From Microbotryum silenes-acaulis (lineage: Eukaryota; Basidiomycota; Microbotryomycetes; Microbotryales; Microbotryaceae): a stretch of 64,000 nucleotides of DNA. Positions within the stretch are counted from its first letter, which is position 1. Each line of letters begins with the position of its first letter. The notes below the pieces were generated by a model. That model saw only the letters and a program-made list of their open reading frames with translations, was not told the DNA's origin and ran no database searches. The position numbers were made by a program, and so were the translations under genes. The stretch lies in contig QPFY01000003.1 in the NCBI GenBank assembly GCA_003665825.1, positions 806,001-870,000 of the forward strand. The letters are read 5' to 3'. Of the stretch, positions 34,987 through 45,579 are shown piece after piece.

Positions 34987-36690
34987 GGTTGGTGAGAGAT
35001 CGAAAGATGAGGGAGTAAAAGGGTAGTACCCGAGGTGTTCGTCGCGTCAGACGTGAACAAGTTGCGCGTGACGGGGACCGGCGCGCTCCTGGCTCATCAG
35101 CTCGATCTTCTGACCCCTCAAAATGACTCCGAGCCATGGACGGGCAACACAAGTAATGGGTCGTTCGGACTCAGAGTAGTACGAGCAGATGCGTTAAAAT
35201 ACGAGTGTCATTTTGCAACCACCAAGAACACTCCTTTTTTCATTGTTGCTGCTACAAATCAGGTCGACTTGGTGACCTCGGGTGACTGAGGGGTCTCCTT
35301 TCGGAAGACCGCAGCGCCGAGGGAGCTGCGATGCCGAGCGGCGGCGGCGCGGGCTAGCGTCATTGGCACGGATGAAGCAAGCTCGTAGAGCTTGACCTCG
35401 AGTCGCTTGATAAGCGCCAAGCCTGGCCTCAGCGCGAGTATAAAACCGCCCCCCCTCACCTCTCTCTCTCTTTCCTTCCTTCTTCTTCGTTGATGAGTAC
35501 CTCTCACATGGCTCCTCCACCACTGGGCCGTAACCGACTAGCGCATCGACGCAGCACCGAGGCGGTAGGTGGTGGAAGTCGGCAGTAGTGTACCATCAGC
35601 CACTGTGAGTTCACCCCTCCCACTCGTTGCAAGTACCACCGTCGCTGACTTGGGCACTGCCCTCCTCTCGTCTTGACTCGGATCGTCACCAGCCTCCGAT
35701 CGCACGCTCTTGATCGAAGAGGGGCCCACGGCAGTCCTGGTCGTCTTGCGAGGTAAAAAGTTTGGGAGAGGTTTTTGGTTATCATTGTATCGGGTCAGTC
35801 CCGCTTGTGGCCGCCTCCGAGCATGCACTGCCACCGCCAGCGCAGCTGCGGCATCATCGGCCGGACCCGACCTCGTACGACGGACTTGGGCTGACCTTGC
35901 TCTCACCTTCACCTTTGCATGCCCGTTCATCTTCATCTACCTTCACATCACACCATCCCCACCACATCACACCATCCCCACCTCCATCACCATCTTCACC
36001 TCTACATCGATTCTCGTCTTCACCTTCACCCTTCACCCTTCCCCATCACGTTCGCTTCCACCTCGAATCACCTCCACCTCACCACCTTCATCCCTTGCCT
36101 TCACCTCTACGTCTGTTCCTCCCCATTGCACCTCCACTTTTAACTTACCCTCGTTTCATGCTGCTCTTTTTTGACCTTGATCTTGAACGCCAACCTCGCC
36201 TTCACCACACCGTCAACCTCTTGCTTACGTCATCCACCTCCACCTCCACCTTTGCCTCCACCTCGGGATTTGGCGTCACAGGGAGTTTCCTTGTCCGCCA
36301 ATCGGCAGTGCAAGACGTCATGACGGATATCAATGATGAATCAACAACTTTGTCCACAAAAAGGTGAGTTTTATGCACACCAAGTGTGACTGCCTACTAG
36401 TAGTTCCGTCTGCTCGAACGTAAAGTTGCGAACTGCTGCTAACATGGTCACCCGCTGCCAATAGCTGCTTCAACTGGCAATGCGGCGGGACAGGTCAGAC
36501 TCGAGGATGGGGATGGGGATGATGGAGAGAAAGTGGGGATGTGTGGGGGTTCGCTGTGTTTGCTTTTTCATTAGTCTTTTTCTCACGTGCACGTATCAGG
36601 CCGCGTTGCACAGCGACTCCGTCTGGTGTCCTCTTCTTTGTTTTCTCATGGTTTGGGTAGAACAGAGTCCGAGGATTAACCGTACTGGAA
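34632..36690 (+). repeat. Left arm of a 4.17-kb palindrome
   Basis: 2059 bp that is the reverse complement of 36743-38801 (paired positions sum to 73433). The only difference I found is at 34646/38787 (C here, equal to G on the other strand; A on the right), 15 bp from the outer edge. I compared the edges, the centre and the mirrored translations; I did not align every base. The arm holds a mirrored, truncated 5' part of the nuclease gene, a GT/GA microsatellite (34748-34800), a TATA-like box TATAAAA (35439-35445) and a C/T-rich minisatellite-like block (about 35880-36260). Confidence 0.93.
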
Positions 36691-36742
36691 GTCGAAGCTG
36701 GGCAGCATTGTCACCCGTAATGGCACCGGCAGAACGTCGACA
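36691..36742. other. Spacer at the palindrome centre
   Basis: 52 bp of non-mirrored sequence between the arms. Its ends (GTCGA and TCGAC) still pair if one unpaired T is allowed, so the true loop is about 40 bp. No motif recognised. Confidence 0.85.
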
Positions 36743-38801
36743 TTCCAGTACGGTTAATCCTCGGACTCTGTTCTACCCAAACCATGAGAAAACAAAGAAG
36801 AGGACACCAGACGGAGTCGCTGTGCAACGCGGCCTGATACGTGCACGTGAGAAAAAGACTAATGAAAAAGCAAACACAGCGAACCCCCACACATCCCCAC
36901 TTTCTCTCCATCATCCCCATCCCCATCCTCGAGTCTGACCTGTCCCGCCGCATTGCCAGTTGAAGCAGCTATTGGCAGCGGGTGACCATGTTAGCAGCAG
37001 TTCGCAACTTTACGTTCGAGCAGACGGAACTACTAGTAGGCAGTCACACTTGGTGTGCATAAAACTCACCTTTTTGTGGACAAAGTTGTTGATTCATCAT
37101 TGATATCCGTCATGACGTCTTGCACTGCCGATTGGCGGACAAGGAAACTCCCTGTGACGCCAAATCCCGAGGTGGAGGCAAAGGTGGAGGTGGAGGTGGA
37201 TGACGTAAGCAAGAGGTTGACGGTGTGGTGAAGGCGAGGTTGGCGTTCAAGATCAAGGTCAAAAAAGAGCAGCATGAAACGAGGGTAAGTTAAAAGTGGA
37301 GGTGCAATGGGGAGGAACAGACGTAGAGGTGAAGGCAAGGGATGAAGGTGGTGAGGTGGAGGTGATTCGAGGTGGAAGCGAACGTGATGGGGAAGGGTGA
37401 AGGGTGAAGGTGAAGACGAGAATCGATGTAGAGGTGAAGATGGTGATGGAGGTGGGGATGGTGTGATGTGGTGGGGATGGTGTGATGTGAAGGTAGATGA
37501 AGATGAACGGGCATGCAAAGGTGAAGGTGAGAGCAAGGTCAGCCCAAGTCCGTCGTACGAGGTCGGGTCCGGCCGATGATGCCGCAGCTGCGCTGGCGGT
37601 GGCAGTGCATGCTCGGAGGCGGCCACAAGCGGGACTGACCCGATACAATGATAACCAAAAACCTCTCCCAAACTTTTTACCTCGCAAGACGACCAGGACT
37701 GCCGTGGGCCCCTCTTCGATCAAGAGCGTGCGATCGGAGGCTGGTGACGATCCGAGTCAAGACGAGAGGAGGGCAGTGCCCAAGTCAGCGACGGTGGTAC
37801 TTGCAACGAGTGGGAGGGGTGAACTCACAGTGGCTGATGGTACACTACTGCCGACTTCCACCACCTACCGCCTCGGTGCTGCGTCGATGCGCTAGTCGGT
37901 TACGGCCCAGTGGTGGAGGAGCCATGTGAGAGGTACTCATCAACGAAGAAGAAGGAAGGAAAGAGAGAGAGAGGTGAGGGGGGGCGGTTTTATACTCGCG
38001 CTGAGGCCAGGCTTGGCGCTTATCAAGCGACTCGAGGTCAAGCTCTACGAGCTTGCTTCATCCGTGCCAATGACGCTAGCCCGCGCCGCCGCCGCTCGGC
38101 ATCGCAGCTCCCTCGGCGCTGCGGTCTTCCGAAAGGAGACCCCTCAGTCACCCGAGGTCACCAAGTCGACCTGATTTGTAGCAGCAACAATGAAAAAAGG
38201 AGTGTTCTTGGTGGTTGCAAAATGACACTCGTATTTTAACGCATCTGCTCGTACTACTCTGAGTCCGAACGACCCATTACTTGTGTTGCCCGTCCATGGC
38301 TCGGAGTCATTTTGAGGGGTCAGAAGATCGAGCTGATGAGCCAGGAGCGCGCCGGTCCCCGTCACGCGCAACTTGTTCACGTCTGACGCGACGAACACCT
38401 CGGGTACTACCCTTTTACTCCCTCATCTTTCGATCTCTCACCAACCATGACGATCGCACACGCACACAAACTGCTCGACCAGGAACTCCTCATCGTTCCG
38501 GAAGCCCTTTTGGGTCAGCATCAAGACGTGCGACAGGCGTTGGTTTCGCTGGTAGGCACCGTCGATGGTGAGTCCGAACCCACCGTCGCTCATTGACTCG
38601 GTTAGCTCACGTCGATGCTCGTTCAATGCTCCACCCACCCATCAACACACACATTCTCTCTCTCTCCCTCCCACACACACACACATCCGGCTCTCTACTA
38701 GTCGTGATCCTCGACGGCTCTACACTGTTCTCCTCCGAGTGGTTCTCGGCCGCTCGGAGCGGCACCTCGTCCCGCAAGCAAGCACAACGATTCATCGGCT
38801 C
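36743..38801 (-). repeat. Right arm of the 4.17-kb palindrome
   Basis: Reverse complement of 34632-36690. Because the nuclease gene continues past 38801 while the left copy stops there, this arm is probably the original and the left arm the inverted duplicate. The region upstream of the gene's ATG within the arm shows no second confident gene. Open frames of 60-201 codons occur but come as mirror pairs over low-complexity C/T-rich DNA. Confidence 0.93.
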
Positions 38802-40539
38802 GGTTCGTGCAGAGGCGGATCGCATCGTCGCGGCGACGGCCGGACGAATCCACCTCGTGATCGTCTTCGACCACGCTTCGGCTCGTCCGGCCCTGAAGGC
38901 CCGTACCCACACGCCGAAAGACAACGGCAACGTCATCCGGCGCTCTCCTCAAGTCTCTCCCGACAAAAGGAGAAGCTCCGACCGGAACACCGACCCCATG
39001 ACCGAATGGCTCACCGACTTCGGCGGTCAAGGCGAGCCGACCTTAGCGGGACACGTCTTCGACATGTCCTCGGAGGTCACCGTCATCATCTCGGCCCACG
39101 AAGCCGACCCCCTGATCGCGGCAAGCACTCGAGTCGGGGTCATCGGCGGCGTACGCGTTCAAGGCGACCGTACCGCCCTCGCCAGCAAAGATTCCGACTT
39201 TTTCATGATGATCGGAAGTGAGCGTGCGAGATACCGATTAATTCCCTCCGTCAAGCATCGGGTGGTTCGAGTCATCGACCTCGAGATCCTCGAACGTTAG
39301 GGAAAGTTCCCCGGTGCGGAAGGAAGGTTCGTTGCGGGGTTGATGATGGGATGCGATTACCTTCCAACCGGTATCAAAGATTACGGTCCGGCCAAGCTCG
39401 AAAAGTTGGATCCGTCACTCTTTCAACTCGCCACTTGGATCCAAGGTTATCAACACGCCACAGCGGTCCTGCATCGAGTCGAGCCTCGATGGGCGGCGTT
39501 GAACAAGCCCAACGGCACCGAGATTGACCCGGTTCGCGCCATCTGCGACGCGATCACTCCGATCCGCAACCTTTACGACTTCTCTCGGTGCGACTTGGTC
39601 TCGAAGCCACCGAGCTCCCCGCGAGCCATCGAGCACTCCCCCCGGGTCCTCTTCCCCGACACTTCGTTCGATGGGGGTTCGGACGAACACCTGCGTGGCC
39701 AGTCCACGCCCGCACTGCAGCCGTTCCGGGCAACCCCGCTCCTGCAAGGGCGCCAAGGCCGCGGATTCGAGATGGGTCCCCTCCAGCCTCTCGCATTGAT
39801 TCGCGATCGGAAGACACGACACGAGGCCGCGGCCGTTCGGCGACTCGAGGCCGTCCAGCCCGGGAGATGCGCGTCGACCCGCCAGATGGCGATCAAGGGC
39901 GCCGTCAGGGCGGATGGCTTTCACCTTTTGACCCCCGAGCGCCCGATCGTCGAGTCCGCATCGGAAGGCTCCAATAAGGCGAAGAAGACGATCACGACCC
40001 CAGCTCCGCCCAGGGTCAAGGCAATGTCTGCGAGACAGGGGCGGCGGGCACGCGCGATCGCCTCGGGCCAATCTGCTACTACGTCTACCGGCGACTCGGA
40101 CGGCTCGAAGGGCGCCGGGGCTCTGGCCCAGGTGTACAAGATGTTCACGATGTCGGGTGCACTGGAAGATCTCGTGAGGGAGGTGGATGGTGGAGGCCCT
40201 GGCCCCGTGGAAGATTCCAAGAAGCGGCGGCGAGACCGACGACCTCTGGTGCCTCGTCACCTTCACGACTCGGTAATCTGCACTGCCGGTCTCTGTGACT
40301 CGCGATCGTTCAATCCACCGTGTTCTGAAGTGAACAAGCTTGCCCGGCGTCCGAGTCGTTCTCTCGGTCGCTCCCTCTCGTTTGAGACTCTCATTTGGGC
40401 ATCAAGTCAGCACGGAGCGCCACAAGCGGTGGGGTGGGGGAGGAGAAGGCCCAGCTTCGACGGCCGCTCAGGCCACCCGAGGCGCGGATCATCCGTAGGC
40501 CAAGCGCTCCAACATACACCCCTGTCTTCTGGGCCTTGA
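38447..40539 (+). pseudogene. XPG/FEN1-family nuclease gene with in-frame stop
   Basis: Structure-specific 5' nuclease of the Rad2/XPG superfamily. Exon 1 is 38447-38567 and exon 2 runs from 38702. Visible: VVILDGS (Asp about 45) and FDHASARPALKARTH (about 95), an XPG-N-like block; EADPLIA (174-180) and ASKDSDFFMM (D204, D206), the acidic I-region; and GCDYLPTGIKDYGPAKL (257 on), the helix-hairpin-helix entry. It lacks the canonical MG-I-GLW start, so it is not FEN1, EXO1 or XPG itself; GEN1/Yen1-like or a fungal PIN-like family is possible. A TAG at 39298-39300 (codon 240) interrupts an otherwise continuous frame between the two conserved blocks. It could be a nonsense mutation or base error, or the TAG could be the end of a short intron. 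The first 221 bp of sense sequence lies in the palindrome. The C-terminal half is basic and disordered. Confidence 0.75.
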
Positions 40540-40760
40540 AAGTCCAAGTTCGAATCGAGGGGTATGAACAGTATCATAGCTCAGTATTGATGAGTGAGGT
40601 TTCGCTGCATCGACTGCCTCGGACTGCAGTGAGCGTGATGTGTGCGCGCAGATTTTGCCTGGCGGCTATGATGATGGGACACAAGTTCAAGTCAAAACAT
40701 CGATCATGTTCTCGATTTCATGAGTTCAGTTTTACAATGCAGATGCAGGGTTTGTACACA

Positions 40761-41807
40761 TCAAGCGCTAGGCTTTCCAGTCGATCCCACGGATTCCAGC
40801 ATGAACCCCGGTGGTAGTTCAACCGCATCGTCGCCCTGCTCCTCGTCTCCTCGCTCCAAGTCGAACAAGGTCGTCTGTGGGTCTCCTCGACCTCTGCTCT
40901 GTCTATCAACAGGGAGATACGCGTCGTTCCTTGACCTTCCGGCCAGGTCCGTCATGCGCCCCAAAAGGCCAGCTACCCCACTCAAGCCCCCACTTGAAGG
41001 ACCGGTCCCCGACCGTGGTGCAGCACCGCTCGCCGCCGTAGATCCCAGTCGGATGGTCCCTATCCGATCCTTCTTTGGGATTCCCCAGAATGCCCGAGCC
41101 ATCCCATCTCGACCTTGGTTCGATCCGACGCCGGCGACATCACCCCATCCCAATGTGTTGAGGAAGGACCGACTTGAATCGACGGCCTTGTTCCACATCG
41201 GTCTCACCGAGGAGGATTGGTAGAGCGACGAAGTGGTGGAGAAGGGCAGTTCGTCCCCGTCGAGATCGTCAAGATCGTCGTCTCCATCTTCGTTGTCAGG
41301 ACTTAGCATGTGATTGGCGGTAGCGTTCTCGTCGTCTGATAGATCGGCTTGCAACGAGCTGGCCGCGGGTGAAGGTCGACTAGAACGACGGTGCGGCCGA
41401 GAGGATGCACTCGTCCGATCCGATCTGCCGGGTAGTCGTATATGACTGGAGAATATCCATGGGTACTTTGTCCGTAGCCTACAGGTGTGCCGATATGACA
41501 ACATGAGCTCTCCATTTACGAGGGAGGGAGGCGGTGCCAGGAGCGTGCGCTGACTGACCAATCCTGGGCGTCGGCGTAGAGCCTCAACGCATGAGCCCTC
41601 CGTAGAGAGATGAAGAGCAAGCAGGTGGTCAGGAGGAAAGTGAGTGGGAGCCACACGACGGGGGAGAAGGCGGCGTCGGAGCTGGGATCCGAGTAGGCCC
41701 AGACGGTCGGTACTGGTGTGGGCGTCGGGGCGTCGATCGAGACTGTGAAAGAGGGAAGGTAAGATGGCTAGTCGAGTACGAGGTTGGTGGTTGTACTGAC
41801 GTGACAT
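40761..41807 (-). CDS. Single-pass membrane protein, unknown
   Basis: Three exons join in phase: 41807-41801 (only 7 nt, ATG TCA C), 41742-41559 and 41478-40761, giving 302 residues. The short luminal-type N-terminus (PTPTPVPTVWAYSDPSSDAA) is followed by one TM segment (VVWLPLTFLLTTCLLFISL) and a basic stop-transfer (RRAHALRL). The long soluble tail has an acidic patch (DNEDGDDDLDDLDGDE) and a conserved-looking segment MWNKAVDSSRSFLNTLGWGD. Family not recognised. The tiny first exon is inferred from frame and from the GTCAGT donor, because without it exon 2 has no start codon. Convergent with the nuclease gene, 221 bp apart. Confidence 0.6.
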   Translation of the reverse strand: MSRQYNHQPRTRLAILPSLFHSLDRRPDAHTSTDRLGLLGSQLRRRLLPRRVAPTHFPPDHLLALHLSTEGSCVEALRRRPGLVSQRTLLAPPPSLVNGELMLSYRHTCRLRTKYPWIFSSHIRLPGRSDRTSASSRPHRRSSRPSPAASSLQADLSDDENATANHMLSPDNEDGDDDLDDLDGDELPFSTTSSLYQSSSVRPMWNKAVDSSRSFLNTLGWGDVAGVGSNQGRDGMARAFWGIPKKDRIGTIRLGSTAASGAAPRSGTGPSSGGLSGVAGLLGRMTDLAGRSRNDAYLPVDRQSRGRGDPQTTLFDLERGDEEQGDDAVELPPGFMLESVGSTGKPSA

Positions 41808-42246
41808 TGCGGCTAGAACCGTGGCGATGAAGGTGAGCTGCACGTGACTTTTGGCCCGAAATTGTCAGAGGCCGACGTGCTGCGCCCACTTCTGATGATT
41901 GGGGCGAGCGTGTTTGGTCGACGGTTGTGGTTATCCGGTCCGAAAGCGGGCACAGGGTGGTGCAACCCACAGAAAGCCGGTGGGTGGTCAATCGGAGCTT
42001 TCTGCTTGCAGCCACGACCGCTGAGCCGCGGACACCAACTGGCGGTGACGCGGTAAACGCTCGCTCGGCCAGATCTCACATTAATGCATTAGTCCGCAAG
42101 GTCTTGCGCTATGACCGCCCACAAGCTTCCTCGGCGTTCTGCCTCCTTCCATCCGCGCTTGCGCTTTGATCAGACTCCACCGCTACCTTGCGATCTACCT
42201 AGTTAGAACTCCGTAACCCTCCACTCAGCGAATTTATTACTACACC
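41808..42246. promoter_or_regulatory. Divergent promoter region (membrane protein / FES1)
   Basis: 439 bp between opposed start codons with no recognisable gene. The 3' part just before the FES1 ATG is the likely leader. Confidence 0.4.
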
Positions 42247-43682
42247 ATGCCTCCAGCCCAAGATCCGACCCAGTCATTGCTACGATGGGGCATCGAGAAC
42301 GCCGCTCCCAACTCGCTGCTGCCCCTGCACGAGGACATCCAAGCCGGACGTCGACCCGATCTCAACACCGACATCCTCAAGGCCATCATGGGCACCACCG
42401 ACGCCGACCGCATGCGCGAATGCCTCATGGTCATTGAGGGCAAGTGGGTCGACCGCGATGGGACGGGGAAAGCTCAGGGCGTGGCGAAGGAGAATGCCGA
42501 GGTCACCGCAGAGGACAGGTACAGGGCTTGGGATGACTTGGAGATGGTCAGTTGTGCTTTCATGTGTGCTCCTACCTGAGCTGACACGAGCGATCTCTCT
42601 CTCTCTCTCTCTTTTTCCTCATCCCATCTCTCTTGCCGAACTTCACAATCGAAGCTCATCGAAGATATCGACAATGCCAACGGTTGGTTGCTTCGCACCA
42701 GTTTGGGTGGAGACCTCAACGACCTCAATATTCCGTACTGACTTGATACAAATTACAACCGCATACGCGCATCAGACATGCAAAACCTCGGTCTGTGGAA
42801 GCCCATCGTCGCGCACCTCACCGATGACGACACCGACGTGGTCATGAGAGCATGCTGGGTCTGCGGTACCGCTGTTCAGGTCAGCAAACGGCATTGCGTG
42901 AGCTGCTTTCATACATTACACTGATCACTACCAATCTGACCGCCTCTGCAGAACAACCCGAAAGCGCAACAAGCTGTACGTTAATCAGAGAAAGCTTTTC
43001 TCGTCCTTGGGTTGGTCACTGACCCATTCCCTGACATGTTGACCCGCAGTTCCTTGCACTGGACCCCTTACCGACCATCACATCGATCATCACGTCGGCA
43101 TCGACTCCGATCGGGACGCGCAACAAGGCCATGTACTGCCTCTCGTCGACACTCAAGCACTCGGCACCGGCCGTTGCGCGCTTCTCCGAGCTGCAAGGCT
43201 GGAACACATTGACACAATCTCTACAAGGTGTGTTTGGGTACTAGAGGAGCTTCAGGCATAATCTGTGCTGACCGTGTCTTTTGTTTCACTTGTTATTTGT
43301 AGACCCATCCCAAGTTTTGCGGACCAAGACCGCCTTTCTTCTGTCCCAACTCGTCTCGCAATCTTCTTCCCCAAAAGAGATGATTTCGTCACTACGCACC
43401 TCCAACACACTTTCGACCCTGCTCGCTTCCTTGTTTAAGTCCTCGGCCACACCGACAGGGCCGGATGGGGATTCTGCAGAGATCGACGCCGATTATCGCG
43501 ACAAGGTGTTGCGATTCTTTGTTAACGCGATCGAGCGCGATGTCGATGCTCTACAAAAGGAAGAGAAGGAACAGGTTGTCAAGGCTGTACGGGAAGCCGA
43601 GGCAGAAGGGTGGAAAGGTCAGGAGGATCTGGGCATGAGTGAAGAGGAGTGGAATGCTTTTGTCGAGGGACTGAGTGAATGA
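42247..43682 (+). CDS. FES1: Hsp70 nucleotide exchange factor Fes1
   Basis: Cytosolic armadillo-type exchange factor (Fes1/HspBP1) that releases ADP from Hsp70. Six exons (42247-42546, 42655-42682, 42776-42879, 42952-42975, 43050-43227, 43303-43682) give 337 residues. Family landmarks: SLLRWGIENAAP at the N-terminus (Fes1: LLQWSIANS), WDDLEMLIEDIDNAND (Fes1: FEMLIENLDNAN), LGLWKPIVAHL, CGTAVQNNPKAQQAFL (Fes1: GTAVQNNTKSQTNFL), and RNKAMYCLSSTLKHS. Exons 2 and 4 are only 28 and 24 nt, and both encode conserved residues, which supports the joins. The C-terminus is acidic (MSEEEWNAFVEGLSE). A CT microsatellite (42594-42613) sits in intron 1. Confidence 0.92.
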
Positions 43683-44098
43683 ATGGACGAGGCTATGCAC
43701 ACAGTCATAGTAATTGTTACTCCAGCCCAATATTTCGTACGACGAATAAGAACTGTGAATTTGCAAGAAGTGTTGCATCCTCAATGGCAATTGTATGGCT
43801 CCGCTCGGACCAGGTGGCGCAGGGTGGCGCCGAGCTGGCCGAGCACCTAATAATCGGGTTTCACGGTGAACGGGCCGCCGCTCCCTCCTGTCCACTAACG
43901 GTAACGTGCACTCGCAAGCAAGGCGACCGACGCAACAGCATCAAGATCGAGAACTACAACTGTCCCATCGGCGTCTTTGCAGTGGCATCACTAGGCTCCT
44001 GCATCCCCCCCACCCCACCTCTCGCTGCGCTCATTAATTCTCGGCCATCGCGGCGAGCTTGGGACACACACACCCCCCCCCACCCCCCGCGGTCGAGG
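43683..44098. other. Intergenic, no gene recognised
   Basis: 416 bp between FES1 and the hydrolase. It contains a C-rich run (CACACACCCCCCCC) shortly before the hydrolase ATG. Likely 3' UTR plus promoter. Confidence 0.45.
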
Positions 44099-45579
44099 AT
44101 GACCATGCGGCCGGCACCACTCGTCATCGCCCCTGCGCCATTCTCTCGTCAGCCGCTCAAGGCGATCTACATCACATATGTCCTGATCAGCATCTTGATT
44201 CGCCAACCGTATTGGATCCTGCGCTACTACTTGCGACTCGGGGTTCCGTACCCCCGGTCGTGGTCTCTCATCGAAGCGCTAGGTGCAAAATCGATGCGCC
44301 AGATGCCTCGACTCCTCACCCAGTGTGATCTCCGTGTCAACGTCTCCTCCAGGATCGAACTTCCTTCCAAGCCTTTCCGCCGATGTCGAGCGCTCTGGGT
44401 CCCCCCTGCTTCAGATGCTTGGATCAAGAAGGGCTCGATCATCGATGACGAGATCGTCAAGGTTCGGAGATGCCCCGCCTACGTGTACGGCAAGGACCAT
44501 CGAGGGTTGGGGCGGATGCAAGTGAGGAAGGGGGAACATGTTTTACTGTACTTCCATGGTGGGGCGAACCTCATCGGCAATGCCTCCGAACTGGATGGCA
44601 CCGCTCGTAAGTCGGCGCCCGTGCACGGAGCGAAAACCCTGACGGGATTACTCACCCGAATCTCCGAGTGCGGCTTCTTTTCATCCAGAGGTGGTGCTAC
44701 AGCTCTTGTCGAGGTGTTCCAAGACGCTACATCACGCTCTTTCGGTTGACTACACCAAAGTGGGCGACCTTCCCTTCCCAGCCCACCTCCAGGACGCGAT
44801 CAGCGCCTACGCGTACCTCGTTTCAGACCTCGGGATCCCGCCGTCAAGCATCCTCGTGGGAGGGGACTCGGCCGGCGGTGGCGTCGCCATGTGCCTGTTG
44901 AGGTACCTCAGGGATGTGATGAAGGTCGACGAGATGCCGCGAGCCACGCTATTGCTCAGCCCCGCATGTGACCTCTCGGGCGATTTGGAAAGACTTCCCG
45001 AGATTGAACAGAGTGAGGTCGTCAAGTTGAGAGCGAGCCAGGACATGATGAACAGGGTGGTGGTCAGTCAGCTTCAACTCGATCCAAAATTGATGCCGGA
45101 GAAGACAAAATGAATATTTGTTTTGCATTTTTTCATCCCAGTACAAAACCTACATGGTCAAACGACTCTTGCGCCACCACCCACCTTCGTTGCTTCGGTC
45201 TCCGTATCTCTCTCCGGCATCCCCTCACATCAAACCGACCCCAAGCCTATTCAAGGGTTTTCCCCGGGTGTTTATCACCTGCGGTGGTATTGAGACGTTC
45301 CGACATTCGATCGAAGAGTTGGCCTCGCGATTCCGACTAGGAGGCGTTAAAACGAGTTGAGTCGACCTCCGAGACGTCCTTCCACCGGCCAGTCCTCCCC
45401 TGAGCTGACGACGTAGTTGTCATTCAGCCTTCCATCTCGAGCCAGATGCCGTTCACGACTACGTTGTCATCCCTTTCTGGAACAAGGCGAGCAAGGCCAA
45501 GACGTTCGACTTGATCGCGAGCTGGGTCAATGACCAGATTTTCCCAGCGGCAACGAAGCACGTGGCAGCGCACATGTAG
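44099..45579 (+). CDS. Alpha/beta hydrolase, HSL-type, membrane-anchored
   Basis: Four exons (44099-44606, 44689-45062, 45142-45355, 45428-45579) join in phase to 415 residues. An N-terminal hydrophobic segment (IYITYVLISILIRQPYW) suggests a membrane anchor. The oxyanion motif is LLYFHGGANLIG, the nucleophile elbow is VGGDSAGGG (Ser), and LLLSPACDLSG follows. The acid/His region PDAVHDYVVIPFW near the end supplies the catalytic His, so the triad looks complete. The family covers hormone-sensitive-lipase-like esterases, including fungal steryl acetyl hydrolase and related lipid or xenobiotic esterases. The substrate cannot be told. The start MTMRPAPL is the first ATG in frame after a C-rich stretch. 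Confidence 0.82.

Noticed and set aside
36480..36953. Paired frames of 152 and 80 codons straddling the palindrome centre
   Set aside because: They share an identical start because of the inverted repeat and diverge in the spacer. No support as a gene.
35538..37895. Pairs of open frames up to 201 codons inside the palindrome arms
   Set aside because: Each appears twice as a mirror image over C/T-rich low-complexity DNA, has no family motif and no splice pattern. They are a by-product of composition.
34632..38801. Reading the palindrome as a TIR DNA transposon
   Set aside because: No transposase, no target duplication, spacer only 52 bp, and the right end falls inside an exon that continues into unique sequence.
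42683..42775. Coding reading of GDLNDLNIPY between FES1 exons 2 and 3
   Set aside because: It runs into a stop and breaks the conserved DNAN...LGLW join; removing it as an intron restores the Fes1 pattern.
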